A DNA stretch of 64,000 bases, taken from Flagellimonas pelagia. Lineage in GTDB: Bacteria; Bacteroidota; Bacteroidia; Flavobacteriales; Flavobacteriaceae. The notes beneath the pieces were generated by a model that made no database searches, was not told the origin of the DNA, and saw nothing but the letters and a program-made list of their open reading frames with translations. Positions within the stretch are counted from its first letter, which is position 1, and each line of letters opens with the position of its first letter. Of this stretch, positions 55,683-64,000 are shown in pieces. The position numbers were made by a program, and so were the translations under genes. The DNA is taken from NCBI RefSeq assembly GCF_003584135.1, contig NZ_QXFI01000031.1:62001-126000 (forward strand). The letters run 5' to 3'.

Positions 55683-56501
55683 TTATACACCACTAAATGC
55701 ACTAAATCCCCCATCGATGGGAATGATGGCACCGGTCACAAAACTGGCAGCATCGCTGATGAGCCAATGCACTGCACCATGCAATTCATCGGCATTCCCA
55801 AAACGCTTCATAGGGGTGTTATCGATTATTTTTTTACCACGGTCGGTATAGCTACCATCTTCATTTAAGAGGAGTTTTTGGTTTTGATTGCTGATGAAAA
55901 AACCAGGGGCAATGGCGTTTACCCGAAGGCCTTCCCCAAACTTCAGGGCCAGTTCTGTAGCCATCCATTTGGTGAAATTATCGATGGCCGCTTTGGATGC
56001 CGAGTAACCCACCACACGGGTAAGAGCCCTTGTAGCTGCCATGGAAGATATATTGAGAATACATCCATGGCCTTGGTCCGTCATCTGTTTCCCAAAAACC
56101 AAGGAAGGGATTACGGAGCCGTCCAGGTTCAATTCGGAAACCTTCCTAAAATCTTCCATTTGAAGGTCAAAAATGGTCTGTCCTTCCCCGATGACCGCAC
56201 CTGGCATATTTCCTCCCGCAGCATTGATGAGTACATCTATTCTTCCCCATTCCTGCACCACTTTGCGTTTTACGTCTTCCAAAAAATGTTTATCCAATAC
56301 ACTTCCTGAAAATCCAAGCACATCCGAATAGGATTCTTTAAGCCCCATGACTTTATTTTTCACCTTGTTCTCGGTCTGTCCCAATAAAACAATCTTTGCA
56401 CCTTCCGATAATAGATACTCCGCCATGCTCCCGCCGAGCACGCCTGTTCCTCCTGTAATCAGGATTACCTTATTGGAAATATCGAATAATGTATTGCTCA
56501 T
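55683..56501 (-). CDS. SDR oxidoreductase, probable D-mannonate oxidoreductase (fructuronate reductase)
   Basis: A 272-residue short-chain dehydrogenase: [13 protein letters not shown] (cofactor loop), [19 protein letters not shown] and the catalytic GYSASKAA (Tyr-x3-Lys), then GFFISNQN. Next to uxuA it would reduce D-fructuronate to D-mannonate, replacing the long-chain UxuB of E. coli. First gene of the large minus-strand operon, divergent from the Nudix regulator. Confidence 0.88.
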   Translation of the reverse strand: MSNTLFDISNKVILITGGTGVLGGSMAEYLLSEGAKIVLLGQTENKVKNKVMGLKESYSDVLGFSGSVLDKHFLEDVKRKVVQEWGRIDVLINAAGGNMPGAVIGEGQTIFDLQMEDFRKVSELNLDGSVIPSLVFGKQMTDQGHGCILNISSMAATRALTRVVGYSASKAAIDNFTKWMATELALKFGEGLRVNAIAPGFFISNQNQKLLLNEDGSYTDRGKKIIDNTPMKRFGNADELHGAVHWLISDAASFVTGAIIPIDGGFSAFSGV

Positions 56502-56560
56502 CCCAACCTTTAATATCCTATTATTTGATGGATTCCTTTTAAAAAATTGTTATTTCTGTG

Positions 56561-56568
56561 TACATTTG
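56561..56568 (+). promoter_or_regulatory. Candidate -7 box TACATTTG for the Nudix-type regulator
   Basis: Exact match to TAnnTTTG, 44 bases before the start at 56613, in the 111-bp divergent region shared with the uronate operon. It is embedded in the partial palindrome GTGTACATTTGACAC, possibly an autoregulatory site. No clear -33 TTG. Confidence 0.45.
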
Positions 56569-56612
56569 ACACGGATGCTAATTTATAAGTTTTAAAGCAA
56601 TAAAAAAATCAA

Positions 56613-57311
56613 ATGAGCAATAAAAAGGTGTTCGAACAATCGAATCTTCAAAATTTAACAGTAAACACTGATTCTTTCGAGTGTTCCATCACTACGGATA
56701 TTGCCGTTTTCGGATATGTGGACCATCGGTTAAAGATATTGCTCACTAAACGATCCGTTGGGGAGTTCACCGACCATTGGATGTTACCTGGCGGGGTTAT
56801 GGAAGGCAATGAAACCCTAAAAGATTGTGCAAGCAAAGTATTGGTTGCTCTTACCGGGGTCGAGAACATCCATTTTGAACAGGTGAAAGTGTATTCCGCC
56901 ATTGACAGACACCCCATCAAACGCGTCATCACCGTTTCCTTCTATGCCATGATAAGACCGGAAAACCATCCTCTTTTTCTTAAAGGAAATGTGGAACAGA
57001 TTGCTTGGTTCGATATGGATGAGATTCCCAAAAACCTGGGGTTTGACCATTCCCAGATCATACACGATGCCTATATGTTCCTCAAAAACAACCTGAAAGA
57101 CCGATTGGTCATGGGCGAATTGCTTCCCAAAAAATTCACGTTAACCGAACTGCAAGGTCTTTATGAAGACATTTTGGGACTTCAGTTGGATAAACGCAAC
57201 TTCAGAAAACGAATTTTTCAAATGGATATTCTTAAAAATACAGGCGAAGTCAAAGCCGGTATCAAGGGAGGACCCATACTCTATGAGTATCGTGTGGACA
57301 AAAAAGCATGA
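56613..57311 (+). CDS. Nudix-domain transcriptional regulator (NrtR/AraR-like) with degenerate Nudix box
   Basis: A 232-residue regulator. Residues ~25-150 form a Nudix fold: WMLPGGVMEGNETLKDCA aligns to the start of the Nudix box, but the REUxEE part reads KVLVALTG, so the catalytic glutamates are missing and the domain is probably a sensor only. Residues ~165-232 are a winged helix (FTLTELQGLYEDILG...NFRKRIFQMDIL) as in NrtR and the Bacteroidota AraR regulators. It is divergent from the uronate operon at 111 bases and its likely ligand is a pathway sugar or uronate. Confidence 0.9.
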   Translation: MSNKKVFEQSNLQNLTVNTDSFECSITTDIAVFGYVDHRLKILLTKRSVGEFTDHWMLPGGVMEGNETLKDCASKVLVALTGVENIHFEQVKVYSAIDRHPIKRVITVSFYAMIRPENHPLFLKGNVEQIAWFDMDEIPKNLGFDHSQIIHDAYMFLKNNLKDRLVMGELLPKKFTLTELQGLYEDILGLQLDKRNFRKRIFQMDILKNTGEVKAGIKGGPILYEYRVDKKA

Positions 57312-57396
57312 TTCCTCTTTTTCCAAAAACTGATCGAAAATATGATACACGTCGATGTAATACAAAAAGTCATATCTTAATACAAATAACCATGCC

Positions 57397-58734
57397 ATGA
57401 AAACCAACCGAACACTTCTCCTTTGTCTACTCCTATTCACCTCGCTATCATTTGGTCAAGGTCAAAAAGATTATAAACCCACCGAAGAAAATCTTGATGC
57501 TCGAAAGTGGTTCCAAGAGGCCAAGTTCGGGATGTTCATCCACTGGGGTGTCTACAGTATTTTGGGAGATGGTGAGTGGGTAATGAACAACCAAAATATT
57601 CCGATACAGGCCTATGAAAAATTACCCACTTTTTTTAATCCGACCGGTTATGATGCCGAGGCATGGGTGAAAATGGCCAAGGATGCCGGCATGAAATATA
57701 TCACCATCACCAGCAGGCACCATGATGGTTTTTCTATGTTCGACACGAAGGCCAATAATTATGATATTGTCGACAGTACTCCCTACGGAAAGGATGTCTT
57801 GAAACAATTGGCAGATGCCTGCCATAAAGAAGGTATCAAGCTCTTTTTTTATTATTCTTTGTTGGATTGGCACAATGATGATTACTATCCGCGTGGGAGA
57901 ACCGGCAACGACATTGCAGGTCGTGGTGCCGGGGAATGGGACAAGTACATCGCCTTTATGAAGGCCCAGTTGACCGAACTCTTGACCAATTATGGTGAAA
58001 TTGCAGGTATTTGGTTTGATGGCCATTGGGATCAAAAACTCTGGGATGGTAAACGGTTTGGGGCACTACAGGTAGACTGGCATTATGACGAGATCTATAC
58101 CTTGATCCATGAGCTTCAACCCCAATGCCTGATCGGGAACAACCATCACTTGGCGCCCATTGAAGGCGAAGATTTCCAGATGTTCGAAAAAGATCTTCCC
58201 GGAAAGAATACCACGGGATTTGGTACCTCGGCATCGGATGTTGGCCAACTGCCCATGGAAGTGTGCGAGACCATCAATGGATCGTGGGGGTTCAACCTTC
58301 AGGACAGACAGCATAAATCCAAGGAAGAACTCATCCACTATATTGTAAAAGCTGCTGGTTATGGAAGTAACCTACTGCTCAACGTAGGGCCCATGCCCAA
58401 CGGAAAAATCCAGGAAGAACACCAGCAATCCCTAAAAGAAATGGGGTTATGGATGCGAAAAAATGGTTCCACTATCTATGGCACCATGGCCGGGCCTTTC
58501 CTTCCCAACGACAAATTTGCCACGACCAGAAAAGGCAATACCATTTTTCTACATATTTTGGATGGAAGCCAGAAGGTTTTCTTAGAAGATTTTGGCAAAA
58601 AAATCAAAGATGTGAAACTGTTCCCCGACCAATCCAAGTTGACTTTTCAACAAAACAAGTTTGGCTTGTTCATAGAAGTACCTAAGGACAAAATCGATAG
58701 TGTGGATACCATTGTAGAAATTACCCTAAAGTAA
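57397..58734 (+). CDS. GH29 alpha-L-fucosidase, secreted
   Basis: A 445-residue secreted enzyme (signal peptide to SFGQ) that releases L-fucose. KFGMFIHWGVYS, the ITSRHHDGFSMF strand, YYSLLDWHN and GIWFDGHWD (nucleophile Asp208) are GH29 motifs. The acid/base is less conserved and I do not assign it. It lies 85 bases after the Nudix regulator on the same strand, but with no terminator or clear promoter between, so cotranscription is possible. No fucose catabolic genes are in the window. Confidence 0.93.
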   Translation: MKTNRTLLLCLLLFTSLSFGQGQKDYKPTEENLDARKWFQEAKFGMFIHWGVYSILGDGEWVMNNQNIPIQAYEKLPTFFNPTGYDAEAWVKMAKDAGMKYITITSRHHDGFSMFDTKANNYDIVDSTPYGKDVLKQLADACHKEGIKLFFYYSLLDWHNDDYYPRGRTGNDIAGRGAGEWDKYIAFMKAQLTELLTNYGEIAGIWFDGHWDQKLWDGKRFGALQVDWHYDEIYTLIHELQPQCLIGNNHHLAPIEGEDFQMFEKDLPGKNTTGFGTSASDVGQLPMEVCETINGSWGFNLQDRQHKSKEELIHYIVKAAGYGSNLLLNVGPMPNGKIQEEHQQSLKEMGLWMRKNGSTIYGTMAGPFLPNDKFATTRKGNTIFLHILDGSQKVFLEDFGKKIKDVKLFPDQSKLTFQQNKFGLFIEVPKDKIDSVDTIVEITLK

Positions 58735-58851
58735 CTTTTACACTATTTGATTTCCGCTTCAATGTGATCCCATCAAAGAAATGAATAGCAATATTTGTAA
58801 CTAGAATATAAAGATGGTATTACATGACTTTGGAAGCCCAAATAATTAAAA

Positions 58852-58878
58852 GGCGCAGTATCAAAAGATTACTGCGCC
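58852..58878 (-). terminator. Terminator between GH29 and YdcF-like genes
   Basis: GGCGCAGTA/TACTGCGCC nine-bp stem with a 9-base loop, followed on the minus strand by TTTTAATTATTT. It closes the minus-strand YdcF-like gene and may also slow the convergent GH29 transcript. Confidence 0.7.
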
Positions 58879-58950
58879 CTTCCCAATTAAACAAACAAAC
58901 TCACTCAACTTTGATTCATTTCCACGAAAACGCTTTATTTCCTAATCCCA

Positions 58951-60198
58951 TCAAGGGTCTAAAGGTTGATAGGGATTTTGATGTGTGGAAACTTTGTTTC
59001 CCGTGAACTCCAAAGTGGATGGGGACAATCTAGAGTGTAGCTCCACAGGTTGGTATCCCAGTTCTTTTTCGCATCGTTCCTTGAAATAATCTCCTTCAAC
59101 ATAGGCACTATGTGCGGGATTGGTCACTACCAGACTCTTTTTATCTAAGGGTATACTGTATTCGATCATCAACCGTGTGGCATTCCGCATATTGGTGGTG
59201 GTATGCCTGGCATAGGGTTCTATTATGATGTGCTCTTCCGGCACGCTATATTCTTCCATCAATTCCCTCTTCATTTCCACCGCTTCACAATAAGGGGTCA
59301 TATAGGGATGTACGTGTCCACCAGATACCATAATGAGTGGGGCCTTGTTTTCTCTGTATTCCTTTATGGCCAATTGAAGGTTGATTTTCCCTGCAATGGA
59401 AAGTTTATCCCTGTAGTTTTCCGGACCACCGCCTAAAACAACAATGGAAGCATAGTCATAAGCTCCAAAGTCGATTGTTTTGATAGCTTGTATGGCCTTG
59501 GCATTTTCTTTTTTATCCAAGGGGTCATAGCGTACGGCTTCGTCCTTGTGGTTGGCATACAATAACGAGAGGGAAAGATTTAAGCTAGGTTGGAAAAACA
59601 AGTTTGTTTCTCTTGCATCTTGCTCTGCCTGTTGTCCCAAAATGGCAACTGCATATGCATATTGTTTGGAGTTTACATCAAAGGAAATGGAATCAATATT
59701 CTTGTAAAAAGGCTTTTTACCGGTTCCATAAACTTCTAGAACCGTATCCAGTCCTTTGGCGCACAACTCCCACGCTTTGTAAAGTAATTCATCATCGGGA
59801 TAATCTTCAAAATGGGCATAGCTATGGGACTTTCTTAGCTTCTGAATCAAATTTGAAAATGTCCCATTGTCCTTGGACATTTCCACCAGTCGTTTCCCAA
59901 CGGTTTGGATTTTTTGTTCGCTCCATAAAAAAGGTGCAACAACCTCGGCAACACTTTTTGGAGGTACATCCTGTACAGTGGTTTGTCTTCCAAGGGCAAA
60001 ATCTTTTAAAATTTTATCTTCCCGTAAAAGCTGACTGACTTTTTGGTCATCCATGATAGCGGAAAACAAATAGAAGTTCTTATCCTGCAATCCTTTCAAG
60101 GTCTTGTTCGGATATTTTTGGTCTTGCTGCTTGGTCTGGGCCGTTGAAATTATGGAAAGGCCAAAAACCAATGAAAAGAGGAGAAGTTTTTTCATCAT
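58951..60198 (-). CDS. Secreted YdcF/SanA-family (DUF218) protein with extra N-terminal domain
   Basis: A 415-residue secreted protein (signal peptide to STAQ). The DUF218 domain is at residues ~235-390: ASIVVLGGGPEN, APLIMVSGGHVHPY, EEHIIIEPYARHTTTNMRNA and SLVVTNPAHSAYVEG. The first ~210 residues after the signal are a helical region I do not recognise. YdcF-like proteins act in envelope and polysaccharide biology without a settled reaction. It is 60 bases after susD, but a strong terminator separates them. Confidence 0.85.
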   Translation of the reverse strand: MMKKLLLFSLVFGLSIISTAQTKQQDQKYPNKTLKGLQDKNFYLFSAIMDDQKVSQLLREDKILKDFALGRQTTVQDVPPKSVAEVVAPFLWSEQKIQTVGKRLVEMSKDNGTFSNLIQKLRKSHSYAHFEDYPDDELLYKAWELCAKGLDTVLEVYGTGKKPFYKNIDSISFDVNSKQYAYAVAILGQQAEQDARETNLFFQPSLNLSLSLLYANHKDEAVRYDPLDKKENAKAIQAIKTIDFGAYDYASIVVLGGGPENYRDKLSIAGKINLQLAIKEYRENKAPLIMVSGGHVHPYMTPYCEAVEMKRELMEEYSVPEEHIIIEPYARHTTTNMRNATRLMIEYSIPLDKKSLVVTNPAHSAYVEGDYFKERCEKELGYQPVELHSRLSPSTLEFTGNKVSTHQNPYQPLDP

Positions 60199-60210
60199 CT
60201 TGAATAAAAA

Positions 60211-60242
60211 AGGGCAACTCCGGTATGTGTTGGAGTTGCCCT
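60211..60242 (-). terminator. Rho-independent terminator after the third susD
   Basis: AGGGCAACTCC/GGAGTTGCCCT perfect eleven-bp stem with a 10-base loop, followed on the minus strand by TTTTTT. It ends the SusC-SusD transcript 16 bases after the susD stop. Confidence 0.8.
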
Positions 60243-60258
60243 GTATTTAATTTCCTGA

Positions 60259-61935
60259 TCAATAACCGTTGTTCTGGGTCACCAAACCATCATCCACACT
60301 GTCAATATATTCCTGTGGAATGGGCCAGTACTCATTTTTGCCAGCGGTGAAAGCGGCATTGGTCAAATGACTCCTCCTTGTTTTTTCAACCGAGAGGTAA
60401 TCATCAATCACATCCTTGGCAATCCCCCAACGCACCAAATTGAAGAAGCGGTGTCCTTCCATGGCCAGTTCCAGACGAGTTTCCATACGTACTTTGTTCC
60501 TGGCATCGGCAGGATCGGTCCAAGTAGTATCATAGGTGGCAATATTGTAATTGGCCGCATCTGTGGCACCATCCAAAGTTTGAACGTATTGGGAATTGGC
60601 GGCACGTTCACGAATTTGGTTCACCAAGCCGCGTGCTCCTTCTAGATTCCCTAATTCCACAGCTGCCTCGGCCCTCCATAACAACACTTCGGCATAGCGG
60701 ATGATATAGTAGTTCAAAGCATCCACATAAGGCCAAACCATTACATGGTAAGGGGAATTTGCAGACAGAATCCGTTTTTTGGGACCAAATGGTCCGTAAG
60801 TGGCCAAATCACGGGCCCAGGTATCCTCGTAAAGAACATCCAAATCCTTATAGGGAATGCCTGGTCGGCCCACAGTGATATCCAATCTTGGATCTACAAA
60901 ATCGGTGTCGGTAACGTCAACATTATCCTCTACTGGCAATCCACCGGCATCGGTCTTGAAGGCATTCACCAAATTCTGGGAGGGACGATGAAAACCATAT
61001 TGGGAGTAATACGGTCCCCCGGGGGCCGTCAAACGGTCACCTATACTTCCATTGTAATTACTGGATTGTCCATCGTTTACCGAGTACTGTACCGCAAAGA
61101 TCACTTCTTGTCCGTTATCATTTTCAGGCAAAAACACCGATTGGAAATCATCCATAAGTCCATAACTTCCTCCCATTACCAAGGTGGTGGCATCATAGGC
61201 CTGTTGCCATTTATCCTGGAACAAATACGTCTTTGCCAAATAGGCCATGGCAGCCAACTTGGTAGGCCTTCCCACTTCTTCTTGGGTGTCGGGCAACACG
61301 TCGTAGGCAGCTTGGAAATCATCCTCTATCTTGCCCCATAGTTGTTCCGAAGTGAACTCGGTGTTGGAACGGGCATAATCGGAAACCGTTTCAGCCGTCT
61401 CATCGATGTACGGAATCTGGTTGTAGATCTTCTTGAGTTCAAAGTAATAATGACCTCGTAAAAATCTAAGTTCCGCAGTTCTTTGGGTCTTTAGGGATGC
61501 ATCAAAGTCCTCGGAGGCATTCAAAAGCTTCATGGCCTCATTGGTCCTTTTTACCCCTTCGTACAAGGCCATCCACTTTCGTTGCACATCATAGGTGGTA
61601 GGGGAAGTGTTGAAAAGTTCCATTTGATGGATCTGGTTTTGGTCCCCGGTTCCTCCACCGCCTTTGTAGCAATCATCCGAAACCACATCGCCGAAGCTCC
61701 AGTTGGAAGCTGGGGAATTGTAGGCATTGCTGGCCCCGTCAATTTGCCCATTAAGTACGCTGTAGGCCGAAATAATGGCTTTTTCAACGTTTTCGGCTTT
61801 GGTCATTTCAGAAGGGGAAACTTCACCAAAGGTGACTTCTTCCAAATAATCCTTGGAACAAGATCCCAAGAGCGTAAGTGCCACGGTAGCACCTACCATC
61901 ATATATTTTGATTTTACTTTCAATATGTTTTTCAT
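60259..61935 (-). CDS. SusD/RagB family outer-membrane glycan-binding lipoprotein
   Basis: A 558-residue lipoprotein (lipobox TLLGSC) with the SusD scaffold: AELRFLRGHYYFEL, MAYLAKTYLFQD, the METRLELAMEGHRFFNLVRWG and NEYWPIPQEYID motifs. It is paired with the SusC ending nine bases upstream. Neighbours (GH29, YdcF-like) do not reveal the ligand. Confidence 0.95.
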   Translation of the reverse strand: MKNILKVKSKYMMVGATVALTLLGSCSKDYLEEVTFGEVSPSEMTKAENVEKAIISAYSVLNGQIDGASNAYNSPASNWSFGDVVSDDCYKGGGGTGDQNQIHQMELFNTSPTTYDVQRKWMALYEGVKRTNEAMKLLNASEDFDASLKTQRTAELRFLRGHYYFELKKIYNQIPYIDETAETVSDYARSNTEFTSEQLWGKIEDDFQAAYDVLPDTQEEVGRPTKLAAMAYLAKTYLFQDKWQQAYDATTLVMGGSYGLMDDFQSVFLPENDNGQEVIFAVQYSVNDGQSSNYNGSIGDRLTAPGGPYYSQYGFHRPSQNLVNAFKTDAGGLPVEDNVDVTDTDFVDPRLDITVGRPGIPYKDLDVLYEDTWARDLATYGPFGPKKRILSANSPYHVMVWPYVDALNYYIIRYAEVLLWRAEAAVELGNLEGARGLVNQIRERAANSQYVQTLDGATDAANYNIATYDTTWTDPADARNKVRMETRLELAMEGHRFFNLVRWGIAKDVIDDYLSVEKTRRSHLTNAAFTAGKNEYWPIPQEYIDSVDDGLVTQNNGY

Positions 61936-61943
61936 GGCTTTTT

Positions 61944-64000
61944 TTAGAGTTTAAGGTTACATCCGATCACAAAAGTTCTGCTCGGAGGATACAATCCACG
62001 ATCGATTCCAATGTCGAGGTTCCTATTGCTACCCGAGTAGTTTTGAAGGCCCACTTGGGGGTTCATCCCACTATAATCGGTTATGGTAAACAAATTGCTT
62101 GCTTGGGCATATATTCTCAACTTGAGGCCTCCAAGCAATTCTGGGCTAACGTTGTATCCCACTTGCGCATTGGTCAACCGAACATATGATCCATTCTCCA
62201 CATAATAACTAGAAGGTCGAATGTTGTTGTTGGGATCATCAAGGGATAAGCGTGGGATGCTGGAATCGGTGTTGTTTTCGGACCAAGCATCCAATAAAAC
62301 ATTCTCCTTGTTGTAAGCTGCTTGGTTGAAGAAATGGTTCTTGTACTTGGTAAAATTATAGGTGTCATTGCCAAAGCTTCCATTAAAGAAAAGGCCTAAA
62401 TCAAAATTCTTATAGTTGAACTGTAGGTTAAGGCCCAACATGACATCGGGGTGCGGGGAACCAATAAACGTCCTGTCGTCGGCATCCACATCACCATCGC
62501 CATCCACATCCTTGAACTTGATATCACCGGGTTGGGCATTGGGCTGCAGTCCATAACTATCCACCTCAGCCTGACTTTGGAACAATCCTTCGGCCACATA
62601 GCCATAGAACGAGGCAATAGGCTGGCCTACCGCACTCCTTGATATTTCCTGGTCAAAGTTTACACTGTGTAAGGATGAACTTGGAATGCCCAAATAATCG
62701 GACGTATTCAACTCTGTCAACTCGTTTTTAGATCCAGTAAGGTTAAGACCGATCTGATAGCCCAAATCACCCACTTTGTCATTATAGTTGACGTTCAATT
62801 CAAATCCGTTGTTCTTCATTTTTCCATCGTTCACCCACTGCCCATCATTAGTACCCCCATAGGTCAATGGAACAGTGTTGTACACCAAGATGTCATCAGT
62901 TTTCTTGATATAGTAGTCAGCAGTAATGTTCAGATGGTCTTTTAAAAGTCCCATATCCACACCAATGGAGGTCTGGGTCGTGGTCTCCCATTTCAAATCG
63001 GGATTCGGAATCCTAGATTGGGTAAGTCCAATATACACCGACTCTTGGGCACCATCAATGGCATAGTTGGAGTTCGCATTATTGTTACGATAGCTATCCA
63101 CAGTAGCATAATTGGAAATATCCTGGTTACCCGTTTGCCCCCAGCTTCCTCTCAAAAGCAGGGAAGAGACAATTCCATCTGGATTAAAAAAGTCCTCGCG
63201 GTCCAACCTCCATCCCAAAGAGAATGCAGGGAATGTTCCCCAACGGTTGTCCTCATTGAACCTGGAGCTACCATCACGTCTAACGGTTGCCGTAAAAAGA
63301 TACTTTTCATCATAGTTGTAGTTCAACCTTCCGAAGTAAGAGTTGAGCGACCATCCGGATGCGTTACCGGAATTGAGCATGTTCTCGGTTCCAAAGCTCA
63401 AATACCTAAAGTTTTCATCCTCGTACAGGAATTCACTTACCGAAGCACCAAAACCTTCATAATTGTATTCGATGGCCTCTTGCCCAACCAATACATCCAC
63501 ATTGTGGGCTCCAAACTGTTTTTTATAGTTTAGTGTATTGGTAAAGGAGAATTGGTAATTGAAGCTATTGGAAGTGGATAACGAGTTGGTATTGTTGGTG
63601 GAAAGAATTTCATTAAACGTAGGTGAAAAACTCCTGATGTTATAATTCTGGTAATCCAATCCAAAAGAGGTCTTAAACGTAAAATCCTTGATGTATAGAT
63701 TGGCATACACATTTCCCAAGGCCTGAACCCGTTTCTGCTTGTTGTCCTTATTTCGATACAACTGGCCCATGGGGTTTTGGGTATCGTTGAGCGGGTTACC
63801 TGCATATTCCCCATTGATGTCCTTCACTGGGACAATGGATGGAAACTGCATGGCACTCAAGACAATACTCCCCAAAGCACTATTGGTACCTATGGAAACC
63901 TGCTCCTTGTAATTGGCCGTAAAGTTTTCACCAATGGTCAAGAAGTCACCAATGTTATAGGATGAATTGAACCTAGCCGAATACCTTTCAAAGCCTGTGT
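61944..64000 (-). CDS. SusC/RagA family TonB-linked transporter (partial, N-terminal part beyond window)
   Basis: The C-terminal ~685 codons of a SusC barrel. The frame is open to the right edge; an in-frame TTG at 63941 is internal, not a start. Motifs such as FLTIGENFTANY, RRDGSSRF, LRGSWGQTGNQ, KFKDVDGDGDVDADDRTFIG and a terminal FVIGCNLKL are typical of the barrel half. The plug, TonB box and signal peptide lie outside. Its SusD follows after nine bases. Confidence 0.95.
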   Translation of the reverse strand, partial: TGFERYSARFNSSYNIGDFLTIGENFTANYKEQVSIGTNSALGSIVLSAMQFPSIVPVKDINGEYAGNPLNDTQNPMGQLYRNKDNKQKRVQALGNVYANLYIKDFTFKTSFGLDYQNYNIRSFSPTFNEILSTNNTNSLSTSNSFNYQFSFTNTLNYKKQFGAHNVDVLVGQEAIEYNYEGFGASVSEFLYEDENFRYLSFGTENMLNSGNASGWSLNSYFGRLNYNYDEKYLFTATVRRDGSSRFNEDNRWGTFPAFSLGWRLDREDFFNPDGIVSSLLLRGSWGQTGNQDISNYATVDSYRNNNANSNYAIDGAQESVYIGLTQSRIPNPDLKWETTTQTSIGVDMGLLKDHLNITADYYIKKTDDILVYNTVPLTYGGTNDGQWVNDGKMKNNGFELNVNYNDKVGDLGYQIGLNLTGSKNELTELNTSDYLGIPSSSLHSVNFDQEISRSAVGQPIASFYGYVAEGLFQSQAEVDSYGLQPNAQPGDIKFKDVDGDGDVDADDRTFIGSPHPDVMLGLNLQFNYKNFDLGLFFNGSFGNDTYNFTKYKNHFFNQAAYNKENVLLDAWSENNTDSSIPRLSLDDPNNNIRPSSYYVENGSYVRLTNAQVGYNVSPELLGGLKLRIYAQASNLFTITDYSGMNPQVGLQNYSGSNRNLDIGIDRGLYPPSRTFVIGCNLKL

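Noticed and set aside
1..64000. Mobile elements, CRISPR arrays, anti-phage systems, tRNA or rRNA genes
   Set aside because: I looked for transposase motifs, spaced direct repeats and conserved RNA sequences and found none that could be supported.

Overview
The window reads as chromosome from a marine-type flavobacterium (Bacteroidota, Flavobacteriaceae). The evidence is three SusC/SusD outer-membrane pairs, a hybrid two-component regulator, candidate TAnnTTTG -7 boxes, AT-rich spacers, lipobox signal peptides and sugar-degrading enzymes. I see no rRNA, tRNA, CRISPR array, insertion sequence or phage gene. Most genes lie on the minus strand in long, tightly packed operons.

1-5.8 kb (minus): a molybdenum-cofactor operon, read as cysteine desulfurase, XdhC, MocA, MoaD, MoeB-rhodanese, MoaE, a MoaC-MogA fusion and MoaA (cut by the left edge). 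Genes overlap by a few bases. A perfect 20-bp palindrome with a TACA-N2-TGTA core sits just before the first gene. 6.0-7.5 kb (plus): a DUF3052 protein and a GH43 lipoprotein. 7.5-10 kb (minus): TrkA/TrkH potassium uptake.

10.2-18.1 kb (minus): a galactose cluster with a secreted GH5-like enzyme, lipoprotein mutarotase (GalM), a DUF4965 glutaminase-like protein, GalK, GalT and a secreted alpha/beta hydrolase. No galE or transporter is present here.

18.4-31 kb (minus): a fructan-type polysaccharide utilisation locus (PUL): HTCS regulator with a sugar-binding-protein sensor, MFS sugar porter, GH32, SusC, SusD and a DUF2961 protein that keeps a Glu pair compatible with GH172 alpha-fructofuranosidases. 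A strong terminator follows.

31.3-42.2 kb (minus): a TPR-membrane-AraC regulator, and SusC-SusD followed by a 14-repeat VCBS/ASPIC lipoprotein, with no glycosidase in that transcript.

42.4-56.5 kb (minus): a large catabolic block. It combines glucuronate catabolism (SDR fructuronate reductase, UxuA, UxaC and a TRAP transporter) with an apparently periplasmic redox set (two Tat-type Gfo/Idh oxidoreductases, a two-domain DUF1080 3-keto-glycoside hydrolase lipoprotein, a seven-haem cytochrome, a GMC flavoprotein with a Cys cluster and its subunit 3). A divergent Nudix-like regulator with a degenerate Nudix box lies at its head. This redox-plus-uronate block is the most novel-looking part. My inference is that glycosides, perhaps uronate-containing, are oxidised at C3, cleaved through the 3-keto intermediate, and the electrons passed to cytochrome c. 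A near-identical palindrome occurs before the GMC gene, before susC and before the TPR regulator, hinting at shared control.

57.4-64 kb: a GH29 alpha-fucosidase (plus), then on the minus strand a third SusC (cut by the right edge)/SusD pair, a perfect terminator, and a secreted YdcF/DUF218 protein.

All functional calls come from motif recognition by eye; no database search was possible.
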